A stretch of DNA of 64,000 nt, from positions 1-64,000 of the forward strand of contig NZ_JACXAB010000021.1 in NCBI RefSeq assembly GCF_014699075.1. Reading direction: 5' to 3'. The position numbers were made by a program, and so were the translations under genes. Shown piece by piece: positions 46,009 through 54,963 of the stretch; the stretch's first letter is position 1; every line of letters begins with the position of its first letter. The DNA comes from Microvirga sp. (GTDB taxonomy: Bacteria > Pseudomonadota > Alphaproteobacteria > Rhizobiales > Beijerinckiaceae). The notes beneath the pieces are model-generated. The model saw nothing but the letters and a program-made list of their open reading frames with translations. It searched no databases and was not told the origin of the DNA.

Positions 46009-47121
46009 TCAGTTTCGGATTGGAGTCATGGCGCCCTCGCGAACCTCAAGCCGGATGAGGTCACCGCTCTTAGCCTGTCCGCTGGTATCGAAGGTCACCT
46101 TGCCGCGCGGGGTTTCCCACGGGGTCTCGCGGATGGCGGCCGCGATCTTGTCAGCGTCGGTGGCGGAGCCCGCCTTGTCCATTGCCTTCGCAGCGATCCA
46201 GATGCTCTCGAACCCGAGCAGCTCAATCTTCTCGGGCCCGTTCCCATACTTGGCCTCAAACGCCGATACGAACTTCCGATTGGCCTCACTGTCCATGGAC
46301 GGCAAGTAGATGTCCGCGCTCATCGCCCCCTCGGCGGACTTGCCGGCAACCTTGATTCCCTGCGAGTTGAGGATGCCGGGCATGACGCAACGCTTGCCCT
46401 GGAAGTTCAGGTCGGCAAGGGAACGGAGGATGTTGCCGTACTGCTCCATATTGGAGCCGGCGACGCAGACGAGGTCCGCCCCTGAGGCGCGAGCATTGGT
46501 CACCATCGAGTTGAAATCGTTCTGCTGCATGCCGTAGCTTTCGGCGAAGACTACCTTGGATCCGAACAGCTTCTTCAGGTTGTCGATGGTCAGGCGGCCG
46601 AAGTCGCTGTTCTCCGCGATGACGGCCACCTTCTCTGGCTTCACCGTCTGCGTCAGGAATTGGTCGAACGAGGCCGCATCCATCGCGGTCGTCGAGTTCA
46701 AGCGGAAGATCTTATCGTATCCGGACTTGGTGACGTCTGGGTGCTTCGGCACGGTCGCGATGTAGATCGCGTCCTCAGCCTGGACGACGGGAACCGCCGC
46801 CAGGGCTACGCTGCTCGAGACCTCTCCGGTGACGATCTTCACCTCATCCTGCGTCAGGAGCCGCTGGACCGCTGCGACACCCTCGGCGGGAGCGAAGTTC
46901 GTGTCGTAGACGACGAGCTGGACCGGACGGCCACCGAGAATGCCGCCTTCCTTGTTGATCAGTTCGGCGGCGAGCTCCGCCCCCTGGACGCCTTGCTTGC
47001 CGACTAGCGTCTTGGTGGGACCGATGACGCCGATCTTGATCGGCTCCTTCGTCTGAGCCAGGGCCATGCTGGATATCGCGACGCCAGCCAAGAGGCTGAT
47101 TAGCCGTACCGTTCTGCGCAT
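46009..47121 (-). CDS. ABC transporter substrate-binding protein (branched-chain amino acid type)
   Basis: The protein has 370 aa from the ATG at 47121, preceded by AAGGAGG. A Sec signal peptide (RTVRLISLLAGVAISSMALA) precedes a periplasmic-binding fold of the LivK/Peripla_BP_6 class (IKIGVIGPTKTLVGKQGVQG, AAVQRLLTQDEVKIVTGEVS). These proteins also bind aromatic acids, amides and urea-like compounds. The neighbouring amidohydrolase suggests a nitrogenous aromatic or heterocyclic ligand. Confidence 0.9.
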   Translation of the reverse strand: MRRTVRLISLLAGVAISSMALAQTKEPIKIGVIGPTKTLVGKQGVQGAELAAELINKEGGILGGRPVQLVVYDTNFAPAEGVAAVQRLLTQDEVKIVTGEVSSSVALAAVPVVQAEDAIYIATVPKHPDVTKSGYDKIFRLNSTTAMDAASFDQFLTQTVKPEKVAVIAENSDFGRLTIDNLKKLFGSKVVFAESYGMQQNDFNSMVTNARASGADLVCVAGSNMEQYGNILRSLADLNFQGKRCVMPGILNSQGIKVAGKSAEGAMSADIYLPSMDSEANRKFVSAFEAKYGNGPEKIELLGFESIWIAAKAMDKAGSATDADKIAAAIRETPWETPRGKVTFDTSGQAKSGDLIRLEVREGAMTPIRN

Positions 47122-47182
47122 TGTTTCCTCCTTGGAATTTTTGAATTTCGCCGGCACAGGAAGCCGCATCCGCAGAAATTAG

Positions 47183-47198
47183 TCAAGCGCCTGTTTGA
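47183..47198. promoter_or_regulatory. Candidate TetR operator
   Basis: TCAAGCGCCTGTTTGA is an imperfect palindrome with 6-bp arms (one mismatch) and a 4-bp centre. A further GCTTGA follows at 47206-47211. It lies in the 132-bp divergent region between the Liv-type operon and the TetR gene, near the presumed promoters. Confidence 0.4.
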
Positions 47199-47253
47199 AA
47201 TAGTTGCTTGAAGCATTCGCCTGAGGTATGCTCGTCGTCAGTAGGAGGACAGC

Positions 47254-47970
47254 GTGGCCCGAGTTGCAGCAACAGGAAGGAAACCCCTTGAGGCGCCGAG
47301 CGCTGATACCCGGGAACGGATCTTGGACACGGCCGAGCGCCTGTTCGCGGAGCGAGGCTATAGCGCGGTTTCGACGCGCAACATCACCGACGAAGCCGGC
47401 GTCAACATCGCCGCAATCCATTATCATTTCGGCTCGAAGGAGGCCGTGCTGGATGCGATCTTCAAGCGCCGTCTCGATCCGATTAACCGACGGCGGGAGC
47501 AGTTGCTCGAAGTCTGCGATCGTGCCGGAGCGGATGGCTCCGTTATGACCGATATCCTTGCCGCGTTCATCGGACCAACGCTTGAACTAGGCGGAACCGA
47601 GGGCGAGCGTAATTTCAAGCTTCTTGCCGGTCGCGCCTCGACGGATCCGAACCCAGAGGTCAAGCGCGTGCTGTTCACAGTCTACGACTCCGTTGCCCGC
47701 CGCTTCCTCGAGGTTCTCGCGAAGGCGTGCCCCGACCTCTCCCCGCAGGAGATGTTCTGGCGGGTCGCCTGCGTCTACGGCGCCATGATGTACATCCGGG
47801 CCGACAATAGCCGCCTGCAACACATCTTCGGCGAGGAGTTTTCCCTGTCGGACGCGAAAGGAGCGCTCCGCTACGCCATTCCCTTCCTGACCGCCGGAAT
47901 GACGGCTCCTCCCGTGGACCGGCCCGCGCCAGCCGTGCAGCGCAAGACAAGATCCCGCAACGCCAAGTAG
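47254..47970 (+). CDS. TetR-family transcriptional regulator
   Basis: This 238-aa protein has a GTG start with GTAGGAGG about 6 bases upstream. The N-terminal HTH is complete (RERILDTAERLFAERGYSAV, TDEAGVNIAAIHYHFGSKEA). The C-terminal domain resembles the CecR/YbiH-type TetR ligand domain. It is divergent from the Liv-type importer and 16 bp ahead of the amidohydrolase, so it probably controls both directions. Confidence 0.88.
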   Translation: MARVAATGRKPLEAPSADTRERILDTAERLFAERGYSAVSTRNITDEAGVNIAAIHYHFGSKEAVLDAIFKRRLDPINRRREQLLEVCDRAGADGSVMTDILAAFIGPTLELGGTEGERNFKLLAGRASTDPNPEVKRVLFTVYDSVARRFLEVLAKACPDLSPQEMFWRVACVYGAMMYIRADNSRLQHIFGEEFSLSDAKGALRYAIPFLTAGMTAPPVDRPAPAVQRKTRSRNAK

Positions 47971-47986
47971 ACGGAAAATTGGACCA

Positions 47987-49390
47987 ATGACAGAAAAAAC
48001 CTTGATCAAGGGCGGGCATGTCGTCGGCTTCGACGCGGCAATGGCCGATATCCTCCTGGAGGGAGCGGTCATCAAGGCCGTCGAGCGCGAGATTTCCGCG
48101 GACGGTGCCCGCGTGATCGATGCCAGCGGCATGATCGTCATGCCGGGCTTCGTCGATACCCACCGTCACCTCTGGCAGACATCAATCCGCGGGGTCGCCG
48201 CCGACTGGAGCCTCGTTGAGTACATCCGGAACATCCGCCTCGGCTATGCGACCAGCTATCGACCGGAGGACGTCTACATCAGCACGTACGTGGGTGCCCT
48301 CGAAGCCATCGATGCCGGCATCACCTCCCTTTGCGACTACTGCCACATCATCCGCTCGCCCGAACACACGGAGGCTGCTGTGCTTGCCCTGCGCGATGCC
48401 GGCATGCGGGTTCGCTTCCATCAGGGATTCTACGATATTCCGGACGAACGCCCGGTCTTCACCGACCACGATGCCCGGCTCGAGCACGCCCGCGCGGTCC
48501 GTACCGGGATGTTCGCCGGAACGTCGCCGTCGGATCTGATCTCCATGGGGGTCGCCCTGACGGAGTTCGGCCTCGTATCGATCGATAAGACGAGGGCCGA
48601 GGTGGAGCTTGCGAGGGAGCTGGATCTGCCGATCACGATGCACATGGGCACGCTGTCCACGCCGGACGGGGTTTCGCGACTGAGGAATGGCGGCCTGCTC
48701 GGCCCGGACATGCTCCATGTCCACTGCAATGCATCGAGCGACGAGGAGCTACGCCAGATCGCCGACAGCGGAGGCCATGTCTCCATCACGCCGGAAACCG
48801 AGATGCAGATGGGAATGGGCTTCCCCATCACCAACCGCGCACTTGCAGCCGGCCTGAGGCCGACGTTCGGGATCGACATCGTCTCGGATTGCTCGGGCGA
48901 CATGTTCGCCCAGATGAGACTTGCCCTCCAAACAGCGCGGGCAATCGATAACGAGCGTGTGCTGAAAACCGGGAAGATGCCGGTGACGATTGATCTTACC
49001 GTGCGGGATGCCTTCGACTTCGCCACGATTGACGGAGCTGCGGCCATGGGCCTGAGGGACCAGATCGGATCGATCACGCCTGGGAAACGGGCCGACATCG
49101 TGCTGCTGACGATGGACGGCATCCATCACATGCCACCGAGCCCGGATCCGATTGCCACGATCGTCCTTCAGGCTCGTCCCAGCGACGTTCACACGGTCAT
49201 CATCGACGGCGCCGAACGCAAGCGGGACGGAAAGCTCGTGGGAGCGGAACTGGCGCCCATCCGCAGAAGGGCCCGCGCATCGGCCGAGCACCTTGCAGCC
49301 GCGATCAGCGATGCCGCCACGCGAACCGGCGGGACCAACACCGCAACGGTCTACGCCGGGGCCGTCACCCAAGCTACCGAAGCCCATTAG
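47987..49390 (+). CDS. Amidohydrolase family protein (deaminase/chlorohydrolase-like)
   Basis: This 467-aa protein has a composite N- and C-terminal beta-sandwich around a TIM barrel. Metal ligands are visible: DTHRHLW (HxH near residues 58-62), a His in ITMHMGTLS, a His in MLHVHCNAS, and Asp in DIVSDCSGD. The pattern is that of the ATZ/TRZ-like and guanine/8-oxoguanine deaminase group. The substrate is probably an amino- or halo-substituted heterocycle. It is followed 27 bp later by a fumarylacetoacetase-family gene. Confidence 0.88.
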   Translation: MTEKTLIKGGHVVGFDAAMADILLEGAVIKAVEREISADGARVIDASGMIVMPGFVDTHRHLWQTSIRGVAADWSLVEYIRNIRLGYATSYRPEDVYISTYVGALEAIDAGITSLCDYCHIIRSPEHTEAAVLALRDAGMRVRFHQGFYDIPDERPVFTDHDARLEHARAVRTGMFAGTSPSDLISMGVALTEFGLVSIDKTRAEVELARELDLPITMHMGTLSTPDGVSRLRNGGLLGPDMLHVHCNASSDEELRQIADSGGHVSITPETEMQMGMGFPITNRALAAGLRPTFGIDIVSDCSGDMFAQMRLALQTARAIDNERVLKTGKMPVTIDLTVRDAFDFATIDGAAAMGLRDQIGSITPGKRADIVLLTMDGIHHMPPSPDPIATIVLQARPSDVHTVIIDGAERKRDGKLVGAELAPIRRRARASAEHLAAAISDAATRTGGTNTATVYAGAVTQATEAH

Positions 49391-49417
49391 ACCCGAAACC
49401 ACCACGGACTTTGAACA

Positions 49418-50431
49418 ATGAAGCTTGCCTCTCTGAAGAGCGGCCGGGACGGAACGCTCATCGTCGTATCGGGAGATCTGTCCCGAGCGACGCCCGCCAA
49501 CTACGTAGCTCCCACGCTTCAATCGGCGCTTGATGGCTGGGAGCACGCCCTGCCTGCATTGATCGAACTTGCCGCAAGGCTGGAACGCGATGAGGTGTCC
49601 TCATTCCCGTTCCGGGAGCAGGACTGTGCGGCACCACTGCCACGCGCTTACCAATGGCTCGACGGCTCGGCCTACGTGAACCACGTCGAGCTGGTCCGGA
49701 AGGCACGGGGAGCCGAAATGCCGCCCTCGTTCTGGACGGATCCACTCATGTATCAGGGTGGCTCCGACACGTTTCTCGGTCCTCGTGACCCGATCATCAT
49801 GGACGAGGCTTGGGGAATCGACTTTGAGGCGGAGATTGCCGTGGTGACCGGCGACGTGCCAATGGGGGCGACGCGGGAACAGGCGATGCGGGCGATCAGG
49901 CTGATCATGCTCGTGAACGACGTCAGCTTGCGCCACCTCATCCCGGGCGAGCTCGGCAAAGGATTCGGGTTCCTACAGTCGAAACCGTCGTCTGCGTTCT
50001 CTCCCGTCGCGGTTACACCCGACGAACTCGGCGATGCCTGGAGAGATGGCAAGGTGCACCTACCATTGGCGACCTACCTCAACGGTCGGCTGTTCGGGTG
50101 TCCCTATGCGGGTCAGGAGATGACCTTCGACTTTCCAACCCTCATCATGCACGCTGCCAAGACACGCAGGCTCGGCGCCGGAACGATCGTCGGGTCAGGG
50201 ACGATCTCCAACAGGAATGCCGATGGAGGGCCGGGGAAGCCGATTATGGATGGCGGGCGTGGCTATTCCTGCATTGCCGAACTCCGGACCGTCGAAACGC
50301 TCCTGTTCGGGGAACCGAGAACCCCATTCCTCAAGGCAGGGGATGCCGTTACCATCCTGATGGAGGACAGGGACGGCCATTCTGTGTTCGGCTCAATCCT
50401 GCAAAACATCGAACCAAGCAGCCACCCTTAG
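49418..50431 (+). CDS. Fumarylacetoacetate hydrolase family protein
   Basis: This 337-aa protein has the FAH metal site (WGIDFEAEIAVVTGDVP with the Glu and Asp ligands) and the C-terminal motif FPTLIMHAAKTRRLGAGTIV, GSGTISN. The family hydrolyses C-C bonds in beta-diketo acids or acts as a hydratase or decarboxylase. It is likely the last step of the pathway begun by the amidohydrolase or cyclase-family enzymes. Confidence 0.88.
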   Translation: MKLASLKSGRDGTLIVVSGDLSRATPANYVAPTLQSALDGWEHALPALIELAARLERDEVSSFPFREQDCAAPLPRAYQWLDGSAYVNHVELVRKARGAEMPPSFWTDPLMYQGGSDTFLGPRDPIIMDEAWGIDFEAEIAVVTGDVPMGATREQAMRAIRLIMLVNDVSLRHLIPGELGKGFGFLQSKPSSAFSPVAVTPDELGDAWRDGKVHLPLATYLNGRLFGCPYAGQEMTFDFPTLIMHAAKTRRLGAGTIVGSGTISNRNADGGPGKPIMDGGRGYSCIAELRTVETLLFGEPRTPFLKAGDAVTILMEDRDGHSVFGSILQNIEPSSHP

Positions 50432-50612
50432 TAGGCAATGGCCGCTGATGGCACTTCTCGGAAGTAACGCATTGGTCCGCTCGTCCGACGATAACGGACC
50501 TTCGCGAAGGGCAGGGGACTTTCAGAGCCCGCCCTGTTCCTCTTGACACGCGCAAGCGCGGGTCAGACAGTCGCTTGATAGCCCCAGCCGGGCTCTCATC
50601 TTTGGCACTGCT

Positions 50613-50933
50613 ATGACGATTGACATTGACCAGCTGACCGAGGCCGAGCTCATCGATCTCAATCACCGCATCGTCGAGCGCCTGCGCTTTCTTAACCAGA
50701 TGCGCGCTCATATAGAGATGCTGGAATTCAAGATTGGCGACCGGGTCACCTTCCAGCCACCCGGCCAGGGGCAACTCGAGGGCATGCTGACGCGCTACAA
50801 CAAGAAGACAGTGACGGTGATCACCGATAATGGGCAGAGATGGAACGTCTCGCCTACCCTCCTCAGCAGGGCCAGGCCGGCCAAGAACGCCAACCCGGCT
50901 GGATCCAACGTGGTCCTGTTGACCCAGCGCTGA
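50613..50933 (+). CDS. Hypothetical protein with SH3-like/KOW-type core
   Basis: This 106-aa protein has residues 1-35 as a helical hairpin (DQLTEAELIDLNHRIVERLR) and residues 42-85 as an SH3-like beta barrel pattern (FKIGDRVTFQPPGQGQLEGM, NKKTVTVITDNGQRWNVSP), a type seen in small rhizobial nucleic-acid-binding hypotheticals. It converges with the helicase gene. The 50432-50612 gap has no gene. Confidence 0.65.
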   Translation: MTIDIDQLTEAELIDLNHRIVERLRFLNQMRAHIEMLEFKIGDRVTFQPPGQGQLEGMLTRYNKKTVTVITDNGQRWNVSPTLLSRARPAKNANPAGSNVVLLTQR

Positions 50934-50987
50934 CGCGAGTTCCAGTGGGTTTGATCGAAGGTCGGGTCGATTTGCCCGACAATGCCG

Positions 50988-53039
50988 CTAGCGTAATGAC
51001 CGACGAAGATACTCGGCCGAGAGAGCGTCATACGGGTTACGGGTGGGCAGGAACTTCAAGGCGACGAGACGGCTGACGATCTCATCAGGCGAGCGCTTCA
51101 AGATCAGGAACATCTCCTCAAGACTGCTTGAGGACGCATACGCCGCCTGAAGGCGCATATCCTCACGGGACGTCCATGGTGTTGAGCTAGGTGCTGTCCT
51201 CTCGCGCGAACTCCTGTGAGCGGTTCGGCTGGACATTGGTGATGACCTCTTCACTACGGGTTGAGCCCGTTCCTCTGAGCTCACTAAAGGAAGACGGTTG
51301 TCAGCGTTGGACATGCTCGGGCCGGTCCAAATGATATCTCCATGTTTCATCTCGAACAGAAATGGAGATGGTTCCGACTTTGTCCCAAAGCGCTCCGCAG
51401 CATAGGTGAGGGCAAGACGGCGCTTGGCCCGCGTGATCGCCACATAGGCCACCCGTCGCTCCTCCTCGACATCGTCTGAATTGCCGTGGGGCATGACACC
51501 ATCCTCAAGCCCGGCAAGAAAAACCGCATCCCACTCAAGACCTTTTGCGGAATGGACCGTCGAAAGAACAACACTGTTCGCGTGCGGGCGCTTGGCCGCT
51601 TGGGTCTGCTCGGCAATTCGCGTCTCGAGTTCCTCAACCGACGAACAGGTCGTCGCCAGCAGGGCTACTCCGTCGACGATGCTTTCCCATTCCGCCCGCT
51701 CCCGGCCGGATGCTCGTATGGGAAGTGCCTCAGCAACGATCCGCTGGACGTGAGCGCATGAGCTTTGGAAGTCGAGCCTGGTGCGGCGATCGATCAGGTT
51801 CAGACGCTCGCGGGTGATGTCGCCCCGTTTGCCCGTGCCCATTTTCTCGAGGGCTGCCGCACTTGTGGGGTCGCGCAGGTAATAGAGCGAGCCGACGAAT
51901 AGTTTGGCTGAGGAACTCTGCCAGAAATCTCCGGCACCCCGGACCTCAAATGGAATGTCCAGAGGGCGAAGCGCTGCCTGGAAGTGGATGCCGATGGTTC
52001 CTGATCGGTACAGAACGGCAATCTGCCGAGGCTCCAAACCGTCACTGATGAGCCGTGAAATCGCAGCGGCGACTTGCCGGGCCTCCACCGCCGGCGTGCT
52101 GTAGCCTCGAACAACAATGTCGCATGAGCCCTGGTTGACGGCGCTGTAATCTTTGTCGACCCGTCCTTCGTTCTTTCGGATCAGCTTTTTCGCGGTTCGG
52201 ACGATGCCCGGAGCGGAGCGATAGTTCCGGTCGAGGATGTGAACGTGGCTCCCAGGATAGCGCTCTCGAAAGTCCAAGATGTATCCGACATCGGAGGCGC
52301 GAAACGCATAAAGGGTCTGGTCGTCGTCCCCGACTGCCCAGAGCTTCACACCCGCTCGAACGAAATGCGAGATCAGTAGGTCCTGTCCAGGATTCACATC
52401 CTGGTATTCATCGACGAGGAGGTGATCGTATGCGCGTACGATACTCCGGCCGTAATTAGGGTCACGGTCCATGGCCTGGACCAAACGGGGGACCATATCG
52501 GCGAAATCGATGGCTCCTGCTCGGTTCAAAGTCTCTTCATAGACACGGAAGAACTCGACTGCAGACCTGCCGACCTCATCCCCCGGATTCAGCGATGCCT
52601 CGAAGGTCCTGGCATCGAGCAGGCGCTCCTTGGCCGATCCAATAATGTCGAGGATGTCCTCATCCTCGTTCCAGTACATGCGCCTCTTCGAAAAAACCGC
52701 GCGCTGCTCCGGCGCGTCCCAGAGCTGGATTCTACTGGGCAGCCCCGCGGCCGCCGGATTGCGTCTCAAGCACCGATACGCGAAGCCGTGGAACGTAAAG
52801 ATCTCGAGCTGTTTCGGCAGTAGGTCGGGCAAGGCGGCGGAAATCCGCTGTCTCATCTCCTCCACCGCTTTCTTCGTGAATGTCACGGCCAGGATCCGCC
52901 GTGGATCCACTCCTTGCCGCACGAGATGAATAAATCGCCCCGTTAGCGTACTGGTCTTGCCAGACCCTGGACCCGCAAGGGTGAGCTGGATTGGTGCATC
53001 ACAGGTTGCGGCGCTCCGCTGAGAAGGGTCGAGGGGCAT
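50988..53039 (-). CDS. UvrD/PcrA-like ATP-dependent DNA helicase with C-terminal HTH-like tail
   Basis: The protein has 683 aa from the ATG at 53039, which overlaps the exonuclease stop as ATGA; the longer frame is a shadow. SF1A motifs are present: LAGPGSGKTSTLTGR (Walker A), TFTKKAVEEM, DEYQDVNPGQDLL (II), GDDDQTLYAFRASD (III), NYRSAPGI (IV), STVHSAKGLEWDAVFLAG (V) and VAYVAITRAKRRLAL (VI). After a Ser/Arg linker, the last 60 residues (TSREDMRLQAAYASSSSLEE...LKRSPDEIVSRLVAL) look like an HTH. It unwinds DNA 3'-5'. Coupling to an exonuclease suggests one repair or interference machine. Confidence 0.88.
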   Translation of the reverse strand: MPLDPSQRSAATCDAPIQLTLAGPGSGKTSTLTGRFIHLVRQGVDPRRILAVTFTKKAVEEMRQRISAALPDLLPKQLEIFTFHGFAYRCLRRNPAAAGLPSRIQLWDAPEQRAVFSKRRMYWNEDEDILDIIGSAKERLLDARTFEASLNPGDEVGRSAVEFFRVYEETLNRAGAIDFADMVPRLVQAMDRDPNYGRSIVRAYDHLLVDEYQDVNPGQDLLISHFVRAGVKLWAVGDDDQTLYAFRASDVGYILDFRERYPGSHVHILDRNYRSAPGIVRTAKKLIRKNEGRVDKDYSAVNQGSCDIVVRGYSTPAVEARQVAAAISRLISDGLEPRQIAVLYRSGTIGIHFQAALRPLDIPFEVRGAGDFWQSSSAKLFVGSLYYLRDPTSAAALEKMGTGKRGDITRERLNLIDRRTRLDFQSSCAHVQRIVAEALPIRASGRERAEWESIVDGVALLATTCSSVEELETRIAEQTQAAKRPHANSVVLSTVHSAKGLEWDAVFLAGLEDGVMPHGNSDDVEEERRVAYVAITRAKRRLALTYAAERFGTKSEPSPFLFEMKHGDIIWTGPSMSNADNRLPLVSSEERAQPVVKRSSPMSSRTAHRSSRERTAPSSTPWTSREDMRLQAAYASSSSLEEMFLILKRSPDEIVSRLVALKFLPTRNPYDALSAEYLRRSLR

Positions 53040-53536
53040 CAGTTTCGATTGAGCTTGAGAAACAAGTGAGCTGCCAGAAGCGCATCGTTCAAGGCATCGT
53101 GCTCGTCGCGAAGGTGGGCGACGCTGATCCCCACCTGAGTGCACGCGTGCCGGAGCTTGCCGGGAAGGCCGGATCGCTTGGCCAGGGCCATGGTGCAGGA
53201 AAAGCGCTCCCGTGGATAAACCGGATGGGCCGCGCGCTCGAACTCTCGTTTCAGCGTGTTGTACTCGTAGACGTAGTTGTGAGCCACGATGGTGGCGTCT
53301 CCCACGAACTCGACAAGTTCCGGGATCACGTCCTTGAAATACGGCTCGTTCTGCAGGTCTGTCAGCGAAATGCCGTGAACGGCGTAGCAGAACCGGCTCA
53401 TGGCCGAGCGCGGCTTTATCCGGCGCACCAGCGAGCGAGATGATATGGTGTTGCTGACCACCTCAACCGCGGCGAGCTCGACGACGTGGTCGTATGACTG
53501 CGCTGTTTCGACATCGATAACTACATGTCTTGTCAT
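53039..53536 (-). CDS. DEDDh 3'-5' exonuclease (DnaQ-like)
   Basis: This 165-aa protein has Exo I VIDVETAQS (Asp8, Glu10), Exo II HNYVYEYNTLK with Glu where the family has Asp, and Exo III EHDALNDALLAAHL with the catalytic His and Asp. It is a minimal exonuclease domain. Its stop codon overlaps the helicase start, so the two are translated together and probably act as a helicase-nuclease pair. Confidence 0.85.
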   Translation of the reverse strand: MTRHVVIDVETAQSYDHVVELAAVEVVSNTISSRSLVRRIKPRSAMSRFCYAVHGISLTDLQNEPYFKDVIPELVEFVGDATIVAHNYVYEYNTLKREFERAAHPVYPRERFSCTMALAKRSGLPGKLRHACTQVGISVAHLRDEHDALNDALLAAHLFLKLNRN

Positions 53537-53621
53537 AGTGGGCTACGAGGCAACAGGCGGAATAGATGGTTCATGTGCATGTTTCTAAATGAGAGACAAC
53601 GTTATTGCCAGACAGCAAACC

Positions 53622-53810
53622 CGATGCGAGGCCCACCTCATTCTCATCGAGAACCTGAAGCGTACCTCGTACGCCGCCCAGGTGGCATGGGAACTAAAAG
53701 CGGGAACTTGGCAGGAGACTGATCTGACAGCCTTGGCCGGGGTCAGTTTTCAGAAGTTATTGGCAAAAATGGCCTCGGATCAGAACAAGCCGAACCTTGT
53801 TAGACACTGA
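53622..53810 (+). pseudogene. dinB fragment (DNA polymerase IV remnant)
   Basis: The translation EAHLILIENLKRTSYAAQVA, LAGVSFQKLLAKMASDQNKP aligns with residues 129-184 of the intact dinB at 21478 (EAYLDVTENLK... GISFQKFLAKMASDQNKPNG). The upstream fingers, catalytic Asp pair and downstream little finger are absent. It is a leftover of a second Y-family polymerase gene that has been broken. Confidence 0.75.
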
Positions 53811-53813
53811 CGA

Positions 53814-54866
53814 TCAGCCTGGGGATGCACAGCTGTCTCTGAACTCCCGTGGCGAGCAGCCGAAGGCTGATCTGAAGTCCCTGGAAAAGTGCGCGCCATC
53901 GGCGAAGCCGCTGTCGATTGCGATTTCCGTGATGGTGCGGGAGCTGTTGCTGAGAAGCCAGCGCCCATATTCCAGGCGCAAGTTTCGTTGAAAGGCTGCG
54001 GGCCCTATTCCAAGAGCAGTGTGGAACACCCTTTCCAACTGACGGCTGCTAAGTCCGACATAGCGAGCAATGGCATCGATTGAGGGTGGCGTATCGAGAC
54101 GCTGCTCAATGAATTGGGTTGCCTGTCGGACGCGAACGTCGTGGATTCCGTCCAGATTTGCGTAGAAATGCGCCTGTGGCATTGCTGCCGGGCGGATGTC
54201 ATGCAGCATCATATGCCGGATCGCCTGCTGGGCCTTGTCACGCCCACAGTGCCTGGTGATGAGATAGAGGCCGAGATCGATTGCCGCTGTAGATCCCGCG
54301 CAAGTGATCAGATCGCCTTCGTCAATGAACAGCCTATCCACTGTAGCGTTTGTGCGCGGGAAGCGTTCTCGGAAGGCGTCTAGGACATTCCAATGAACGC
54401 ATACTTTGCGATCACCGACGAGCCCGGCCTGGGCAATTAGGAAAGTTCCTGTGCAGATCCCAACAAGCCGGATCCCGTTCGCCGCCGCATTCCGGAGATA
54501 ATCCAACAGCGCTTCCGGGACCTTCACATTGAGGTAGTCGTTCCCGCCACAGATGGCGATGTAATCGAAAGAGGTGGGGTCGACGAGGTCGCTACCGGGA
54601 TGGACTTCTACTCCGCAGCTTGACCGGCGCGGCAGTCCTCCAAGGCTCATGACCTGCCAGGCGGCATGAACTTGACGGCTGCGCCCGCCGGGATCGGCCG
54701 CGAGCCGCAACGCGTCAATGAAGCCCGAAAATGCAGCGAGCGTGAACTGGTGGAGAAGAACGAAGCCGACCCGCAACCGTGGTCCGCTCGACGTCTTGTC
54801 GGCAACATCGAGCGGAAATGAAGATATTATCTCGTGATCATCATTCATGATGTCGGAAATATTCAA
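53814..54866 (-). CDS. GlxA-family AraC-type transcriptional regulator
   Basis: This 350-aa protein has residues 30-205 as a DJ-1/PfpI-like amidotransferase-type domain (DYIAICGGNDYL; VGICTGTFLIAQAGL with the nucleophile-elbow Cys), and residues 245-345 as a two-HTH AraC domain (PPSIDAIARYVGLSSRQLER, ITEIAIDSGFADGAHFSRDF). GlxA-type regulators control catabolism of carnitine, choline, arginine and hydroxyproline in alphaproteobacteria. It is divergent from the polyamine-type importer across 97 bp and is its probable activator. Confidence 0.9.
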   Translation of the reverse strand: MNISDIMNDDHEIISSFPLDVADKTSSGPRLRVGFVLLHQFTLAAFSGFIDALRLAADPGGRSRQVHAAWQVMSLGGLPRRSSCGVEVHPGSDLVDPTSFDYIAICGGNDYLNVKVPEALLDYLRNAAANGIRLVGICTGTFLIAQAGLVGDRKVCVHWNVLDAFRERFPRTNATVDRLFIDEGDLITCAGSTAAIDLGLYLITRHCGRDKAQQAIRHMMLHDIRPAAMPQAHFYANLDGIHDVRVRQATQFIEQRLDTPPSIDAIARYVGLSSRQLERVFHTALGIGPAAFQRNLRLEYGRWLLSNSSRTITEIAIDSGFADGAHFSRDFRSAFGCSPREFRDSCASPG

Positions 54867-54963
54867 ATCCGGGGCTGTATCGTTCTAGCGAGGGTTGTTT
54901 GGCTGGGTCAAGCTACTGACCAACAATAAGAACCATGAATGCATCATCCAGAGGAGTTAGACT

